Assembly (NCBI GenBank): GCA_934633985.1
Contig: CAKTYU010000005.1
Location: 97,483 to 161,482, forward strand
Direction: 5' to 3'
DNA: 64,000 bases
Source of the DNA: an uncultured Clostridia bacterium
Lineage (GTDB): Bacteria > Bacillota > Clostridia > Christensenellales > CAG-138
The notes under the pieces were generated by a model that worked only from the letters and a program-made list of their open reading frames with translations, was not told the DNA's origin and made no database searches. This document shows positions 9,547 to 17,943 of the stretch, one piece after another (the first letter of the stretch is position 1; every line of letters starts with the position of its first letter). The position numbers and the translations under genes are program-made.

Positions 9547-9610
9547 CTTCTTTCTCTTTTCTTTTCAGGAGAAAAGAAAAGCAGAAAGAAGCAAAGAGAA
9601 AAGAAAAGCC
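9547..9610 (+). repeat. polypurine hairpin repeat, copy A (after dnaN)
   Basis: The pyrimidine arm CTTCTTTC-T-CTTTTCTTTTC pairs across an AGGA loop with GAAAAGAAAAG-CA-GAAAGAAG, and a further copy of the purine arm ending in GCC follows. It begins 21 nt after the dnaN stop. It is the same element as at 14670, 19407, 27874 (reverse) and 57717. Confidence 0.85.
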
Positions 9611-9673
9611 CAATAATAGATAATAGAAACCTACAAACGAGAACAGCAGCAGACAATAGAAAACGGCAATTTT

Positions 9674-9699
9674 AAAGGAACGGAAAACCGTTCCTTTTG
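9674..9699. terminator. bidirectional terminator between dnaN and noc
   Basis: AAAGGAACGG, loop AAAA, CCGTTCCTTTT: a ten-bp perfect stem with A and T tracts on either side, between convergent genes. Confidence 0.8.
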
Positions 9700-9706
9700 T
9701 ATGTCG

Positions 9707-9724
9707 AAAAGGCTGCTTTCAGCC
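9707..9724 (-). terminator. small hairpin after noc
   Basis: GGCTG/CAGCC stem with four-base loop followed on the minus strand by TTTT, 15 nt past the noc stop. Confidence 0.45.
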
Positions 9725-9739
9725 GCTTGTCAGGCACTT

Positions 9740-10576
9740 TTAGCTTTCGCTTGTCACCTTTATGTGTATATCCACCCCGTTTTGCAGGTCCTCCTGCTCC
9801 ACCTCCACGTTCATGCCGGATTCCCGAAGCACCGCGATGGCCGAGTTTACCGTGTTCATAAACAGCCGGTAGTCCCGCACCTGCCGTATTATGGCTGGGC
9901 GGGGGGCGGCGCCGGGGCGCTTTTCGTCGTACATTTTATCCAGCGTCTTTTCCACCAGCCTTTCGGTGTCCTTTACCGACAGGCTCTTTTCCGCGCTGCG
10001 CTTTATGACCGCCAGCTGCGCCTCCTCGTCCTTCAGCTTCAGCAGCGCCCGGGCGTGGCGCTCGGAAAGGCCGTTTTCCCGCAGGGCCGCCACCACCTCC
10101 GGGGAAAGGCGCAGAAGGCGCAGCTTATTGGCGATGGAGGACTGGCTCTTGCCCAGCCGCCCCGCAAGCTCCTCCTGCGTCAGGCTGTAATTGTTCAGCA
10201 GCGCGTAATAGCACTGCGCCTCCTCCATGTAGTTCAGGTCCTCCCTTTGGAGGTTTTCAATGAGCGCTACCATGGCGGAGGATTCCTCCTGCATGGAGTC
10301 CTCCACTATGCAGGTCACGGTCTTCATGCCCAGCGACCTGCAGGCCCGCAGGCGGCGCTCCCCCGCCACCAGCTCATAGCCGGAGCCGCTGCTCCTCACC
10401 ACCAGCGGCTGGATCAGCCCTACCTGGCTTATGCTCTGGGCAAGCTCGGCTATGGTCTCGTCGTCGAATGTCACCCTGGGCTGGTTGGGGTTAGGGACTA
10501 TTTTTTCAACGGGTATTTCCAGCAGCTTGCGCTGGCTTTCCACAGTACGCGGACGAAGTGTAAATTCAAAGGACAT
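9740..10576 (-). CDS. noc: nucleoid occlusion protein Noc (ParB/Spo0J family)
   Basis: 278 aa from the ATG at 10576, which has AGGAGA upstream; a longer in-frame version would overlap rsmG. ParB-type CTPase fold: IPVEKIVPNPNQPR, the CTP-binding VAGERRLRA, ALIENLQRED, then the DNA-binding HTH GKSQSSIANKLRLLRL, which matches Noc better than Spo0J. Noc binds dispersed sites on the nucleoid and blocks septum assembly over DNA. The rsmG-noc order is that of Bacillus subtilis. The true ParB is encoded at 30681. I found no Noc-site palindrome (ATTTCCCGGGAAAT) in the window. Confidence 0.85.
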   Translation of the reverse strand: MSFEFTLRPRTVESQRKLLEIPVEKIVPNPNQPRVTFDDETIAELAQSISQVGLIQPLVVRSSGSGYELVAGERRLRACRSLGMKTVTCIVEDSMQEESSAMVALIENLQREDLNYMEEAQCYYALLNNYSLTQEELAGRLGKSQSSIANKLRLLRLSPEVVAALRENGLSERHARALLKLKDEEAQLAVIKRSAEKSLSVKDTERLVEKTLDKMYDEKRPGAAPRPAIIRQVRDYRLFMNTVNSAIAVLRESGMNVEVEQEDLQNGVDIHIKVTSES

Positions 10577-10637
10577 TATGCGCTCTCCTGATAAATTTGT
10601 TTTTTCTAAAACGGCCGCCGGCCATTTTCGCGAAAGC

Positions 10638-11327
10638 CTATAACGGCTTTTTGTCAACGGTTCCCGCCTTGCGGGGGTAGGCCCTGGGGGTGGGCCTGCG
10701 CTTGGTGAGTATTATCACCCGGCGCTCCCCCCATTCCGCCGGATACTCCCTTATCTCGCCGGTGCAGCACAAAAGCTCCAGCGCCCTTTCGGCCTCCTTC
10801 AGCTCCTCGGCGGCCTGGGGGCCTTTATACATGAGCGACCTGCCGCCCACCTTTACGAACGGCACGGTGTATTCGGCAAGGGGGGACACACGGGCTACCG
10901 CCCTTGATACGGCTATATCGAATTTCTCCCTAAGGGCTGGGTTCCTGCCCCCGTCCTCCGCCCGGGCGTGTATGCAGTCCGCATTTATATCCAGCTCTTT
11001 GCACACCTCCCTGAGGAAGCCTATGCGCTTGTTGAGGGAGTCCAGAAGCGTCACCTTAACGTCCGGCCTTGCTATGGCTATGGGCAGCCCGGGGAAGCCC
11101 GCGCCGGTGCCCACGTCTATAAGGCTTGCCCCCTCCGGAATAAGCTCCAGCGGCAGCAGGCTGTCCCCGAAGTGCTTTTTAAGCGCCTCATCCTCGCCGG
11201 TTATGGCGGTGAGGTTCATGCGGCTGTTCCAGTCTATGAGCATTTCATAATAGCGGCATAGCTTTTCCGCCTGCGCCTCGGTAAGCCCCGCTGCCGGCAT
11301 GGCCTTTATTACGGTCTGTATATCCAT
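10638..11327 (-). CDS. rsmG: 16S rRNA (guanine527-N7)-methyltransferase
   Basis: 229 aa. Methylates G527 of 16S rRNA with SAM. The SAM-binding loop LIDVGTGAGFPGLPIA and the acidic LLDSLNKR segment are intact, followed by the conserved SRAVA region. The start directly abuts the mnmG stop, so the two are translationally close, and noc follows 61 nt downstream: a mnmG-rsmG-noc unit as in Bacillus. Confidence 0.94.
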   Translation of the reverse strand: MDIQTVIKAMPAAGLTEAQAEKLCRYYEMLIDWNSRMNLTAITGEDEALKKHFGDSLLPLELIPEGASLIDVGTGAGFPGLPIAIARPDVKVTLLDSLNKRIGFLREVCKELDINADCIHARAEDGGRNPALREKFDIAVSRAVARVSPLAEYTVPFVKVGGRSLMYKGPQAAEELKEAERALELLCCTGEIREYPAEWGERRVIILTKRRPTPRAYPRKAGTVDKKPL

Positions 11328-13199
11328 CTATTTTCCCTCCAAGAGCTTTAGCTGTATGAGAAGCACGCCTATATCCGCCGGGGATACCCCGCTTATGCGG
11401 CCGGCCTGGCCTATGCTTCTGGGGCGTATGGCGGCGAGCTTCTGCCTTGCCTCCAGCCGCAGCCCCTCCATGCGGGCGAAGTCCACCCCCTCGGGTATTA
11501 GCATGTCCTCCTGCTGCCTGAGCCGCTCCACCTGCTGCTTCTGCTTTTCTATGTAGCCCTCGTAGTGGGCGGAGATCTCCACCTGCTCCCGGGCCTCCTC
11601 TGAAATATCCGGAAGGGCGGCTGCCCGCATAAGCTCGGTATAGCTTATGCCCTCCCGCCGCAGCACGTCCATGAGCCTTGCGCCGCTTTTGAGGCCGCCC
11701 CCGTCCTTTTGGGCGAGCAGCTCAAGAAGCCCCTCCCCGGGCCGCGCCGGCCTGCTCAGCGCGTCCATGGCCCTTTGTATGTCCCTTTCCTTTTCCATCA
11801 GCCTTGCGTAGCGCTCCTCGGATATAAGCCCCGTCCGCCGTGCCTTTTCCGTTAGCCGCAGGTCGGCGTTGTCCTGCCTTAGCAGCAGCCGGTATTCAGC
11901 GCGGGAGGTCATCATCCTGTAAGGCTCGTTGGTGCCCTTTGTGGCGAGGTCGTCCGCCAGTACGCCAATATATGCTTCCCCGCGGGAAAGTATGAAGGGC
12001 TCCTCGCCCTTTAAGTAAAGGGCGCAGTTTATTCCGGCGTATATGCCCTGGGCGGCGGCCTCCTCATAGCCGGAGCTGCCGTTTATCTGCCCCGCAAAGT
12101 ACAGCCCCGGTATGGCCTTGCTGCCCAAGGTTATATCCAGCGTATTCGGGTCTATGCAGTCGTACTCTATGGCGTAGCCCGCCCGCATTATTTCCGAGCG
12201 CTCCAGGCCGGGTATGGTGCGCAGCATTTCCACCTGAACGTCGTAGGGAAGGCTGGTGCTCATGCCCTGCACGTACATCTCGTCCGTGGAAAGCCCCTCC
12301 GGCTCTATGAACAGCTGATGCCTGTCCTTATCCGCGAACCGCTTTATCTTGTCCTCTATGCTGGGGCAGTACCTCGTCCCCGTGCCGGTCACAAGGCCGG
12401 AGTACATGCTGCTCCTGTGGATATTGTTCAGTATTATCTCGTGGGTGCGGGGGTTGGTGTAGGTGAGGTAGCAGGGCTCCTGGGGCCCTTCGCCCCTGCC
12501 GCTCAAAAATGAAAAGCGGGGCGAGGGTACGTCCCCGTGCTGGGGCTCCATTTTATCGATATCCACGCTGCGCCGGTTTACCCTTGGGGGGGTGCCGGTC
12601 TTGAAGCGGCGCAGCTCAAAGCCTATTTCCTCAAGGCTCGCAGACAGTGCGTTTGAGCGGAGCATTCCCGAGGGCCCCGCCTCCGAAACGTAGTCGCCTA
12701 TGAGTATGCGGCTTTTAAGGTATACCCCCGTTGCCGCCACTATGCCCCGGCAGCGGTACTCTATGCCGCCCCCCGCTATTATGCCGGACACCCGCCCGTT
12801 TTGCAGCAGTATGCGCTCACATTCGCCCATCCTGAGATCCAGCAGCGGCTCCCGCTCCAGCGCCCGCTTCATGCGCTCGTGGTACCGGCGCTTGTCCATC
12901 TGGGCCCGCAGCGAGTGGACGGCGGGGCCCTTGCCGGTGTTGAGCATCCTTATCTGTATGAAGGTATCGTCCGCCGCCGCGCCCATCTCGCCCCCCAGCG
13001 CGTCTATCTCCCGCACCAGATGCCCCTTGGAGGTGCCGCCTATTGCCGGGTTGCAGGCCATGAGGGCCACGCTGTCCAGGTTCATGGTAAGGCAGAGGGT
13101 CTTTAAGCCCATGCGGGCGCAGGCCAACGCCGCCTCGCAGCCCGCATGGCCCGCCCCCAGCACCGCCACGTCGTATATACCGCCCAAATATGTGTTCAT
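11328..13199 (-). CDS. mnmG: tRNA uridine 5-carboxymethylaminomethyl modification enzyme, FAD subunit
   Basis: 623 aa. With MnmE it installs the cmnm5 or nm5 group at wobble U34 of tRNAs. The FAD dinucleotide motif LGAGHAGCEAA is at residues 13-23, followed by CNPAIGGTSKGHLVREIDALGG and a C-terminal helical domain. I chose the ATG at 13199 (GAGGT nine nt upstream) over an in-frame TTG six nt earlier. The partner gene mnmE is divergently encoded from the shared intergenic region, an uncommon arrangement since the two often lie in tandem. Confidence 0.95.
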   Translation of the reverse strand: MNTYLGGIYDVAVLGAGHAGCEAALACARMGLKTLCLTMNLDSVALMACNPAIGGTSKGHLVREIDALGGEMGAAADDTFIQIRMLNTGKGPAVHSLRAQMDKRRYHERMKRALEREPLLDLRMGECERILLQNGRVSGIIAGGGIEYRCRGIVAATGVYLKSRILIGDYVSEAGPSGMLRSNALSASLEEIGFELRRFKTGTPPRVNRRSVDIDKMEPQHGDVPSPRFSFLSGRGEGPQEPCYLTYTNPRTHEIILNNIHRSSMYSGLVTGTGTRYCPSIEDKIKRFADKDRHQLFIEPEGLSTDEMYVQGMSTSLPYDVQVEMLRTIPGLERSEIMRAGYAIEYDCIDPNTLDITLGSKAIPGLYFAGQINGSSGYEEAAAQGIYAGINCALYLKGEEPFILSRGEAYIGVLADDLATKGTNEPYRMMTSRAEYRLLLRQDNADLRLTEKARRTGLISEERYARLMEKERDIQRAMDALSRPARPGEGLLELLAQKDGGGLKSGARLMDVLRREGISYTELMRAAALPDISEEAREQVEISAHYEGYIEKQKQQVERLRQQEDMLIPEGVDFARMEGLRLEARQKLAAIRPRSIGQAGRISGVSPADIGVLLIQLKLLEGK

Positions 13200-13232
13200 T
13201 CGCAAATTACCTCTTGTTTTCTTCCGTGGTAT

Positions 13233-13292
13233 ATTATAGCAGAAAAACCGCGTGCGGGAAATATTTTTATTTCCCGATGTTTATAGTATAAT
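13233..13292. promoter_or_regulatory. divergent mnmG/mnmE promoters around a 22-bp inverted repeat
   Basis: Minus-strand -10 TATAAT (13233-13238) serves mnmG and plus-strand -10 TATAAT (13287-13292) serves mnmE. Between them CGGGAAATA (13255-13263), four T, TATTTCCCG (13268-13276) forms a perfect inverted repeat that covers both -35 regions. Both -35 boxes are poor, which fits control by a bound protein. Confidence 0.55.
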
Positions 13293-13334
13293 ATACTTAT
13301 TATTCTGCAAAGCATATTAGGAGAGGATCGAATT

Positions 13335-14651
13335 ATGGCGGACACGGTTTACGCCCTTTCCACGCCGGTGGGCGGGGCGATAGCGGTCATACGCATCAGC
13401 GGGCCGGACACGCTCCCGGCCCTTCGCGCGGTATTTTCCGGCGAGATAAGGCACAGGTACGTGGCCCACGGCAGCATCACCGGGGCGGACGGCGCGCCAT
13501 TGGACGACGCCATGGCGGTATATTTCCGCGGCCCCAACAGCTACACCGGCGAGGACATGGCGGAGCTTTACATCCACGGCGGCTATGCGGTATCCAAGGG
13601 GGTGCTGTCCCGGCTTTCCGAGCTTCCCCTCCGCCCCGCGGGGCCGGGGGAGTTCACCCGGCGGGCATTTATGAACGGCAAGCTGGACCTTGCCCGCTCC
13701 GAGGCGGTGATGGACTTGGTGAACGCCTCCTCCAGCCGCTCTGCGGCCTCCGCCTTAGAGCAGCTTCAGGGCGCCCTTTCCCTTCGCATCAAGGCGGTGG
13801 AGGAGGCGCTGCTGGACCTGCTCTCCGGCATAGACGCGGCGATAGACTACCCGGAGGAATTAGAGGAGGACGTATTCTCCGCACTGCCCGCCTCCATAGC
13901 CGCCGCCAAGGCGGAGGTGGATTCCCTCATATCCGGCGGCATGGCCTCACGCATGGTGCGGGAGGGGGCGCGCATAGCCATACTGGGCAGGCCCAACGCG
14001 GGCAAGAGCTCGCTTTTCAACGCCATGCTGGGGGAGGAGCGGGCCATAGTCACACCGGAGGAGGGCACCACCCGGGACATACTGGAGGGGACGCTGCTTA
14101 TAAACGGCATAGCCGCCCGGCTTTTCGACACGGCGGGCCTGCGGGAGGCGGACTCCGCCGCGGAAAGCATAGGCATATCCCGGGCGCGGGAGATAGTGGA
14201 TAAGGCGGATCTTCTGCTCGTCGCCATTGACGGCGGCGGCGAGGCGACGGACGAGGAGCGGCGGCTGCTCTCTTCCCCCGGACGAAAGCTGGCGGTAATA
14301 TGCAAAAGCGACCTTTCGGACGGGGCCGCCGCCTTTGCCCTTGCAGGGGAGTACGGCGTGGAGGCCATAGGCGTAAGCGCTGTCACCGGCGAGGGGGTAG
14401 GGGCGCTCATAGACCGCATAGCGGAGCTCATAGCGCCGGAGTGCGAGAGCGCCCTCGTCACCAACAGCCGCCACATAGCGGCGCTGCGGGAGTGCGCCGG
14501 GGCGCTTTCCGCCGCCCTTCAGGCAGCAGAGCCGGACTGCATAGCCACAGACCTTCGTTCAGCCCTCCTCGCCCTGGGCGAGATCACCGGCAGCGCCGTG
14601 GACGCCGAGGTGGTGGACAGGATATTCTCCCGCTTCTGCGTGGGGAAGTGA
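13335..14651 (+). CDS. mnmE: tRNA modification GTPase MnmE
   Basis: 438 aa. Partner of MnmG in U34 modification. The N-terminal folate-binding domain (TVYALSTPVGGAIAVIRISG) is followed by a helical domain and a G domain: P-loop GRPNAGKS, switch TTRD, DTAGLRE, and G4 reading CKSD where NKxD is usual (Cys323). It ends in FCVGK, the family's catalytic C-terminal CxGK. ATG at 13335 with GGAGAGG upstream. A polypurine repeat (copy B) and a bidirectional terminator separate it from the convergent jag operon. Confidence 0.96.
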   Translation: MADTVYALSTPVGGAIAVIRISGPDTLPALRAVFSGEIRHRYVAHGSITGADGAPLDDAMAVYFRGPNSYTGEDMAELYIHGGYAVSKGVLSRLSELPLRPAGPGEFTRRAFMNGKLDLARSEAVMDLVNASSSRSAASALEQLQGALSLRIKAVEEALLDLLSGIDAAIDYPEELEEDVFSALPASIAAAKAEVDSLISGGMASRMVREGARIAILGRPNAGKSSLFNAMLGEERAIVTPEEGTTRDILEGTLLINGIAARLFDTAGLREADSAAESIGISRAREIVDKADLLLVAIDGGGEATDEERRLLSSPGRKLAVICKSDLSDGAAAFALAGEYGVEAIGVSAVTGEGVGALIDRIAELIAPECESALVTNSRHIAALRECAGALSAALQAAEPDCIATDLRSALLALGEITGSAVDAEVVDRIFSRFCVGK

Positions 14652-14669
14652 CGGTAATTTTATTTGCTT

Positions 14670-14733
14670 CTTCTTTCTCTTTTCTTTTCAGGAGAAAAGA
14701 AAAGTAGAAAGAAGCAAAGAGAAAAGAAAAGCC
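14670..14733 (+). repeat. polypurine hairpin repeat, copy B (after mnmE)
   Basis: Same sequence as copy A apart from TA for CA in the bulge; begins 18 nt after the mnmE stop. The 13-base purine arm GAGAAAAGAAAAG occurs twice, so the pyrimidine arm can pair with either. Confidence 0.85.
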
Positions 14734-14745
14734 AAAGCTAATATT

Positions 14746-14773
14746 AAAAAAGGACGGCTCCTGCCGTCCTTTT
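14746..14773. terminator. bidirectional terminator between mnmE and jag
   Basis: AAAAAAGGACGGC, loop TCCT, GCCGTCCTTTT. Perfect stem with A tract before and T tract after, between convergent genes. Confidence 0.82.
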
Positions 14774-14784
14774 GTTGTTATCAG

Positions 14785-15741
14785 TTATTCGTCCATGTTC
14801 TTGGGGTAGATGACCACTCGGCGGTTGGGCTCCTCGCCCTCGCTGCGGGTGGCCACATAGGGGTTGTTTTGCAGCGTGGCGTGCAGCACCCGCCGCTCGT
14901 ATGGATTCATGGGCTCCAGCGTGCGGGGCCTGCCCGTGGCCTTTACCTGGTTGGCTATCCGCTTTGCAAGGCGGGCCAGCGTTTCCTCCCGCTTTTCCCG
15001 GTAGCCCTCGGTATCTATGGATATGCGGGTGTAGCCGTCCTGCTTGCGGTTGCGGTTCACCGCAAGGCTGGTGAGGTACTGCATGGCGTCCAGGGTCTCT
15101 CCCCTGTGGCCTATGAGCATACCCATGGTGGACTTGTCGATGTACAGGCGCACGCCCTCGTCGCTGACGTTTGCAAGCACCGTGCCCTCTACCTCCATGC
15201 GCTCCAGCATTCCCTTTACGAACTCCGCCGCGGGGTTGCCCTCCGCCGCCTCCTCGGTAAAGCCCTCCGGCGGCTCCTTGGCCTGATAGCGGGGGCGGTT
15301 ATCCCGCCTGCCCCTGCTTCGCCTTTCCCGGCGCTCCCTGGGCGGCCTTTCGGCTGTCCCCTGCGCCTCCCGCTCCGGCGCTTCCGCCTGAGCCTCCTGC
15401 GGCTCGCTGGGCTCTGCCGCCGCAGGCTCCCTTTCCTCCCGGGGGGCCCGCTCGCGGCGGCCCCTGCCCCGGTCGTTCTGCCTCTGGTCCCTGCGTTCCC
15501 GCCGCTCACGGCGCTCCCGCTCCTGATATTCCGGCCTGAGGTATTCCGGCAGGGATATGTCCTCCGGCTCCCGCTCTATGAGCTTTACTATGGCGGGCCT
15601 TGCGCCTATGCCCAGTATGCCCTTGCTTTCGTGCTGTATTATGTCTATTTCCACCTCGTCGATGGATATTTCCAGCTCCTTAAGGCCGTTGAATATGGCC
15701 TCGTCGATGGAGCGGCCTGTGGCCTGTATGGTCCTCTGCAT
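14785..15741 (-). CDS. jag: RNA-binding protein Jag/KhpB (EloR)
   Basis: 318 aa. Jag N-terminal domain at residues 1-55 (GRSIDEAIFNGLKEL, then KGILGIGARPA), an Arg/Glu-rich disordered linker (about 75-150), a KH domain containing the IGHRGETLDAMQYL loop, and a C-terminal R3H domain (NPYERRVLHATLQ). KhpB binds RNA with KhpA and affects cell elongation in Gram-positives. The linker is longer than in Bacillus. The ATG overlaps the yidC stop by one base (TAATG), indicating coupled translation. Confidence 0.92.
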   Translation of the reverse strand: MQRTIQATGRSIDEAIFNGLKELEISIDEVEIDIIQHESKGILGIGARPAIVKLIEREPEDISLPEYLRPEYQERERRERRERRDQRQNDRGRGRRERAPREEREPAAAEPSEPQEAQAEAPEREAQGTAERPPRERRERRSRGRRDNRPRYQAKEPPEGFTEEAAEGNPAAEFVKGMLERMEVEGTVLANVSDEGVRLYIDKSTMGMLIGHRGETLDAMQYLTSLAVNRNRKQDGYTRISIDTEGYREKREETLARLAKRIANQVKATGRPRTLEPMNPYERRVLHATLQNNPYVATRSEGEEPNRRVVIYPKNMDE

Positions 15742-16691
15742 TATTTATTTCCCCCTTCCTGGGCGCCGCCCCGGGGGAATTTCTTATTGAGCACAAGGTT
15801 CACCAGCACCATGAACACGCTGGTGAGTATCCAATAGATGGCGAAGGCCGCGTTGTAGCTCAGGCAGAACCACAGCGACATCAGCGGGAACATCCACATC
15901 ATCATCTTGCCGGTGGAGGCGGCGGGGTTGTTGGGGTCCTGTGTGGGCTGCCCCTTCTGCATTATCCAGTTGGCAAGGAACTGGGTGCCGCCCGCTATGA
16001 TGGGGAGTATGAACCAGCCGTTGTTGTGGCCGGCATAGACCTGCAGCAGGGGCTGCACGGCGGTGTTGTAGGCGTCTATGGCCGCCTGCGTATTGAGGAA
16101 GTGATAGGCTCCGCCCTCCTTGGCGGCGATGCCGAGCTGCACCAGCTTTTCCCATACCTCGGGGTTATTCTGCAGGTACAGCAGCCTGTTCAGATCCTTT
16201 ATGTTGGCGAGGAACTTGCCGCCCTCCTGTATCACCGGGGAAAGGCCGTTGTCCGGCTGCCATATATTGTTTACCCAGAGGAATTTAAAGCTCCTGAGCA
16301 GCTCCTCGGCGTTGTCCGAAACCAGCAGCTTTATGGTCTCCTCATAGCCCCAGAAGCGGAAGGCGGCTATAAAGCAGAAGAACAGCGGCATGGTTATGAG
16401 CAGCGGCAGGCAGCTCCCCCACATGGAGACTCCCCTCTCCTTCATAAGCTTCTGGCTCATCAGCTGGGCCTTCTGGGGGTCGTTTGCGTATTTTTTCTGT
16501 ATCTTAGCGAGCTCCGGCTGTATGCCGTTCATCTTGGCCTGTGACTTGCGGGTGGCTATATCGGAGAATATGGTCAGCCCCCTGAGCACTATGGTGCATA
16601 TAAGTATGGTGAAGAACACGCTGTTCACGTTGGAGTATACCCATTTCATACCCTCCAGGAACCATGTAGTCAAAAAGAAATCGCCTTGCAT
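15741..16691 (-). CDS. yidC: membrane protein insertase YidC
   Basis: 316 aa. Inserts proteins into the membrane alone or with SecYEG. The 60KD_IMP core is present: Arg37 in the first core helix (TIVLRGLT), the helical hairpin IQPELAKIQKKYANDPQKAQ, and four further membrane segments. It lacks a lipobox, unlike SpoIIIJ, and carries an extra hydrophilic stretch of about 90 residues (roughly 130-225) between core helices. GTGAGGG precedes the ATG. It lies in the rpmH-rnpA-yidD-yidC-jag cluster. Confidence 0.93.
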   Translation of the reverse strand: MQGDFFLTTWFLEGMKWVYSNVNSVFFTILICTIVLRGLTIFSDIATRKSQAKMNGIQPELAKIQKKYANDPQKAQLMSQKLMKERGVSMWGSCLPLLITMPLFFCFIAAFRFWGYEETIKLLVSDNAEELLRSFKFLWVNNIWQPDNGLSPVIQEGGKFLANIKDLNRLLYLQNNPEVWEKLVQLGIAAKEGGAYHFLNTQAAIDAYNTAVQPLLQVYAGHNNGWFILPIIAGGTQFLANWIMQKGQPTQDPNNPAASTGKMMMWMFPLMSLWFCLSYNAAFAIYWILTSVFMVLVNLVLNKKFPRGGAQEGGNK

Positions 16692-16744
16692 CGAATTCCC
16701 TCACTTTCGTATATTCAAATAGGAAAAAGCAGATGAAACAGTAG

Positions 16745-16996
16745 TTACTTGCCCTTGTACTCTATCCTCTTGGGAGGCACGGGGTCTACCCCGCCCTTTG
16801 AGAAGGGGTTGCACCTCAGCACCCGCCACACGGCGAGGCAGAGGCCCCTCCATGGGCCGTGGATGCGTATCGCCTCAAGGGCATAGGCGGAGCAGGTGGG
16901 CCGGTAGCGGCAGCAGGGGGAGAACCGCGGGGATATGTACCTCTGGTAGCCCCTTATAAGGCCCTCCATGAGCCGCTGCGCCCATTCCCTCAGCAT
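16745..16996 (-). CDS. yidD: membrane protein insertion efficiency factor YidD
   Basis: 83 aa with the full family signature: YQRYISP, CCRYRPTCSAYALEAI, then RCNPFSKGGVDPVP. YidD assists YidC-dependent insertion and is predicted to be membrane-associated through an amphipathic N-terminus. It overlaps the rnpA end by seven nt. Confidence 0.93.
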   Translation of the reverse strand: MLREWAQRLMEGLIRGYQRYISPRFSPCCRYRPTCSAYALEAIRIHGPWRGLCLAVWRVLRCNPFSKGGVDPVPPKRIEYKGK

Positions 16997-17364
16997 TGCC
17001 GCGCCCTTTTCCCTTCGGCGCGCCTTTCGCCCGCCATAAGGCCGGCCTTGGTCAGCATACCCTCCATGGCTGCTGAAATCTGGTCAAACTCGGCGTCCTT
17101 TACCGCGTCCCGCGCAATGAAGATAATGTCATAGCCCGGCTTAACGTCGGGTATAAAGGGACGAAAGGCTTCCCTGAGCCTGCGCTTGATGCGGTTTCGG
17201 GTGACGCTGTTGCCGAGCCGCTTGCTTACCGAAAAGCCCACCTTTACCATGCCCGTTTTTGACTTATTGTATATCATAACGAGCATTTTGGAGGGCAGGG
17301 ACTTGCCCTTGCGGTATACGTACCGGAAGGTCTTGTTCCTTTTTAAAGAAAAACAGCGCTTCAC
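16990..17364 (-). CDS. rnpA: ribonuclease P protein component
   Basis: 124 aa. Basic protein subunit of RNase P, which removes tRNA 5' leaders. The RNR motif is intact (NSVTRNRIKRRLREAFR), preceded by the central-cleft segment KVGFSVSKRLG. It lies downstream of rpmH, with a hairpin terminator in the 98-bp gap that may set the rpmH/rnpA expression ratio. The RNase P RNA gene is not in this window. Confidence 0.94.
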   Translation of the reverse strand: MKRCFSLKRNKTFRYVYRKGKSLPSKMLVMIYNKSKTGMVKVGFSVSKRLGNSVTRNRIKRRLREAFRPFIPDVKPGYDIIFIARDAVKDAEFDQISAAMEGMLTKAGLMAGERRAEGKRARQC

Positions 17365-17409
17365 CCTTGTGCGTCCTTGGCTGCGGATCCGTGAGATCGT
17401 GCGGTGGAG

Positions 17410-17440
17410 AAAAAACTCACGGCAAGCTCAGCTTGCCGTG
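17410..17440 (-). terminator. terminator or attenuator between rpmH and rnpA
   Basis: CACGGCAAGCT and AGCTTGCCGTG form an 11-bp palindrome with a one-base centre, followed on the minus strand by AGTTTTTT. It would cut most rpmH transcripts before rnpA. Confidence 0.7.
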
Positions 17441-17462
17441 GCAACTTGTCAAAGCGTATCTA

Positions 17463-17597
17463 TTACGCGGACAGCCTTTTCCTGCCCTTGAGCCTTCTGC
17501 GGGCCAGAACGTTGCGGCCGTTCTTGGTGGACATGCGTGAGCGGAAGCCGTGAACCTTCTTGCGCTGCCTCTTCTTGGGCTGATAAGTCTGGAGCAT
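17463..17597 (-). CDS. rpmH: 50S ribosomal protein L34
   Basis: 44 aa, start MLQTYQPKKRQRKKVHGFR, end RRLKGRKRLSA: a complete, typical L34. The ATG at 17597 has AGAGGTG upstream. It is divergent from dnaA across the origin-like intergenic region, a hallmark of bacterial origins. Confidence 0.96.
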   Translation of the reverse strand: MLQTYQPKKRQRKKVHGFRSRMSTKNGRNVLARRRLKGRKRLSA

Positions 17598-17700
17598 CTT
17601 TTGCACCTCTTTCCGTTTTAAGGTATTTATACCACCTTTGTGGCATATTAAGCCGGAACGCCTATGGCGCCCAGGCCATTACGCAAACCGTCAGTTTTAG

Positions 17701-17730
17701 ATTATATAAGAAATATGCCCCGTCTGTCAA
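17701..17730 (-). promoter_or_regulatory. promoter of rpmH
   Basis: TTGACA (17725-17730, minus), 18-bp spacer, TATAAT (17701-17706). Near-consensus, about 100 nt upstream of the rpmH start. Confidence 0.75.
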
Positions 17731-17854
17731 GGTAATACGCGGTTTTTTTGAATATTTGCCCCCATTAAAAATTATTATTCCGCCGCCCCACTACATATTG
17801 TGTATACTCGCCCTCACCCATCACAAAGTGTAAAAAATTGGTGTTTTTGGCGTA

Positions 17855-17883
17855 TTGATAAACCGCGCCGGATTTGATATTAT
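17855..17883 (+). promoter_or_regulatory. promoter of dnaA
   Basis: TTGATA (17855-17860), 17-bp spacer, TATTAT (17878-17883). The -35 overlaps a DnaA-box-like TATTGATAA (17853-17861), which fits autoregulation. The leader is about 170 nt and contains a hairpin at 17944. Confidence 0.55.
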
Positions 17884-17943
17884 TGTTACACTAAGGGTTC
17901 TACGGCCTGCCCGCGTTCCCCTTAACGGTATATTTTCTCTGTA

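Noticed and set aside
9740..10657. Longer start for noc and the alternative call as a second ParB
   Set aside because: The extra 27 codons overlap rsmG and lack a ribosome binding site; the HTH and the rsmG-noc order fit Noc, and a true ParB is at 30681.
13255..13276. Noc-binding site at the mnmG/mnmE inverted repeat
   Set aside because: The Noc site has the arms in the opposite order (ATTTCCCGGGAAAT); here the GGGAAAT arm comes first with a T spacer.
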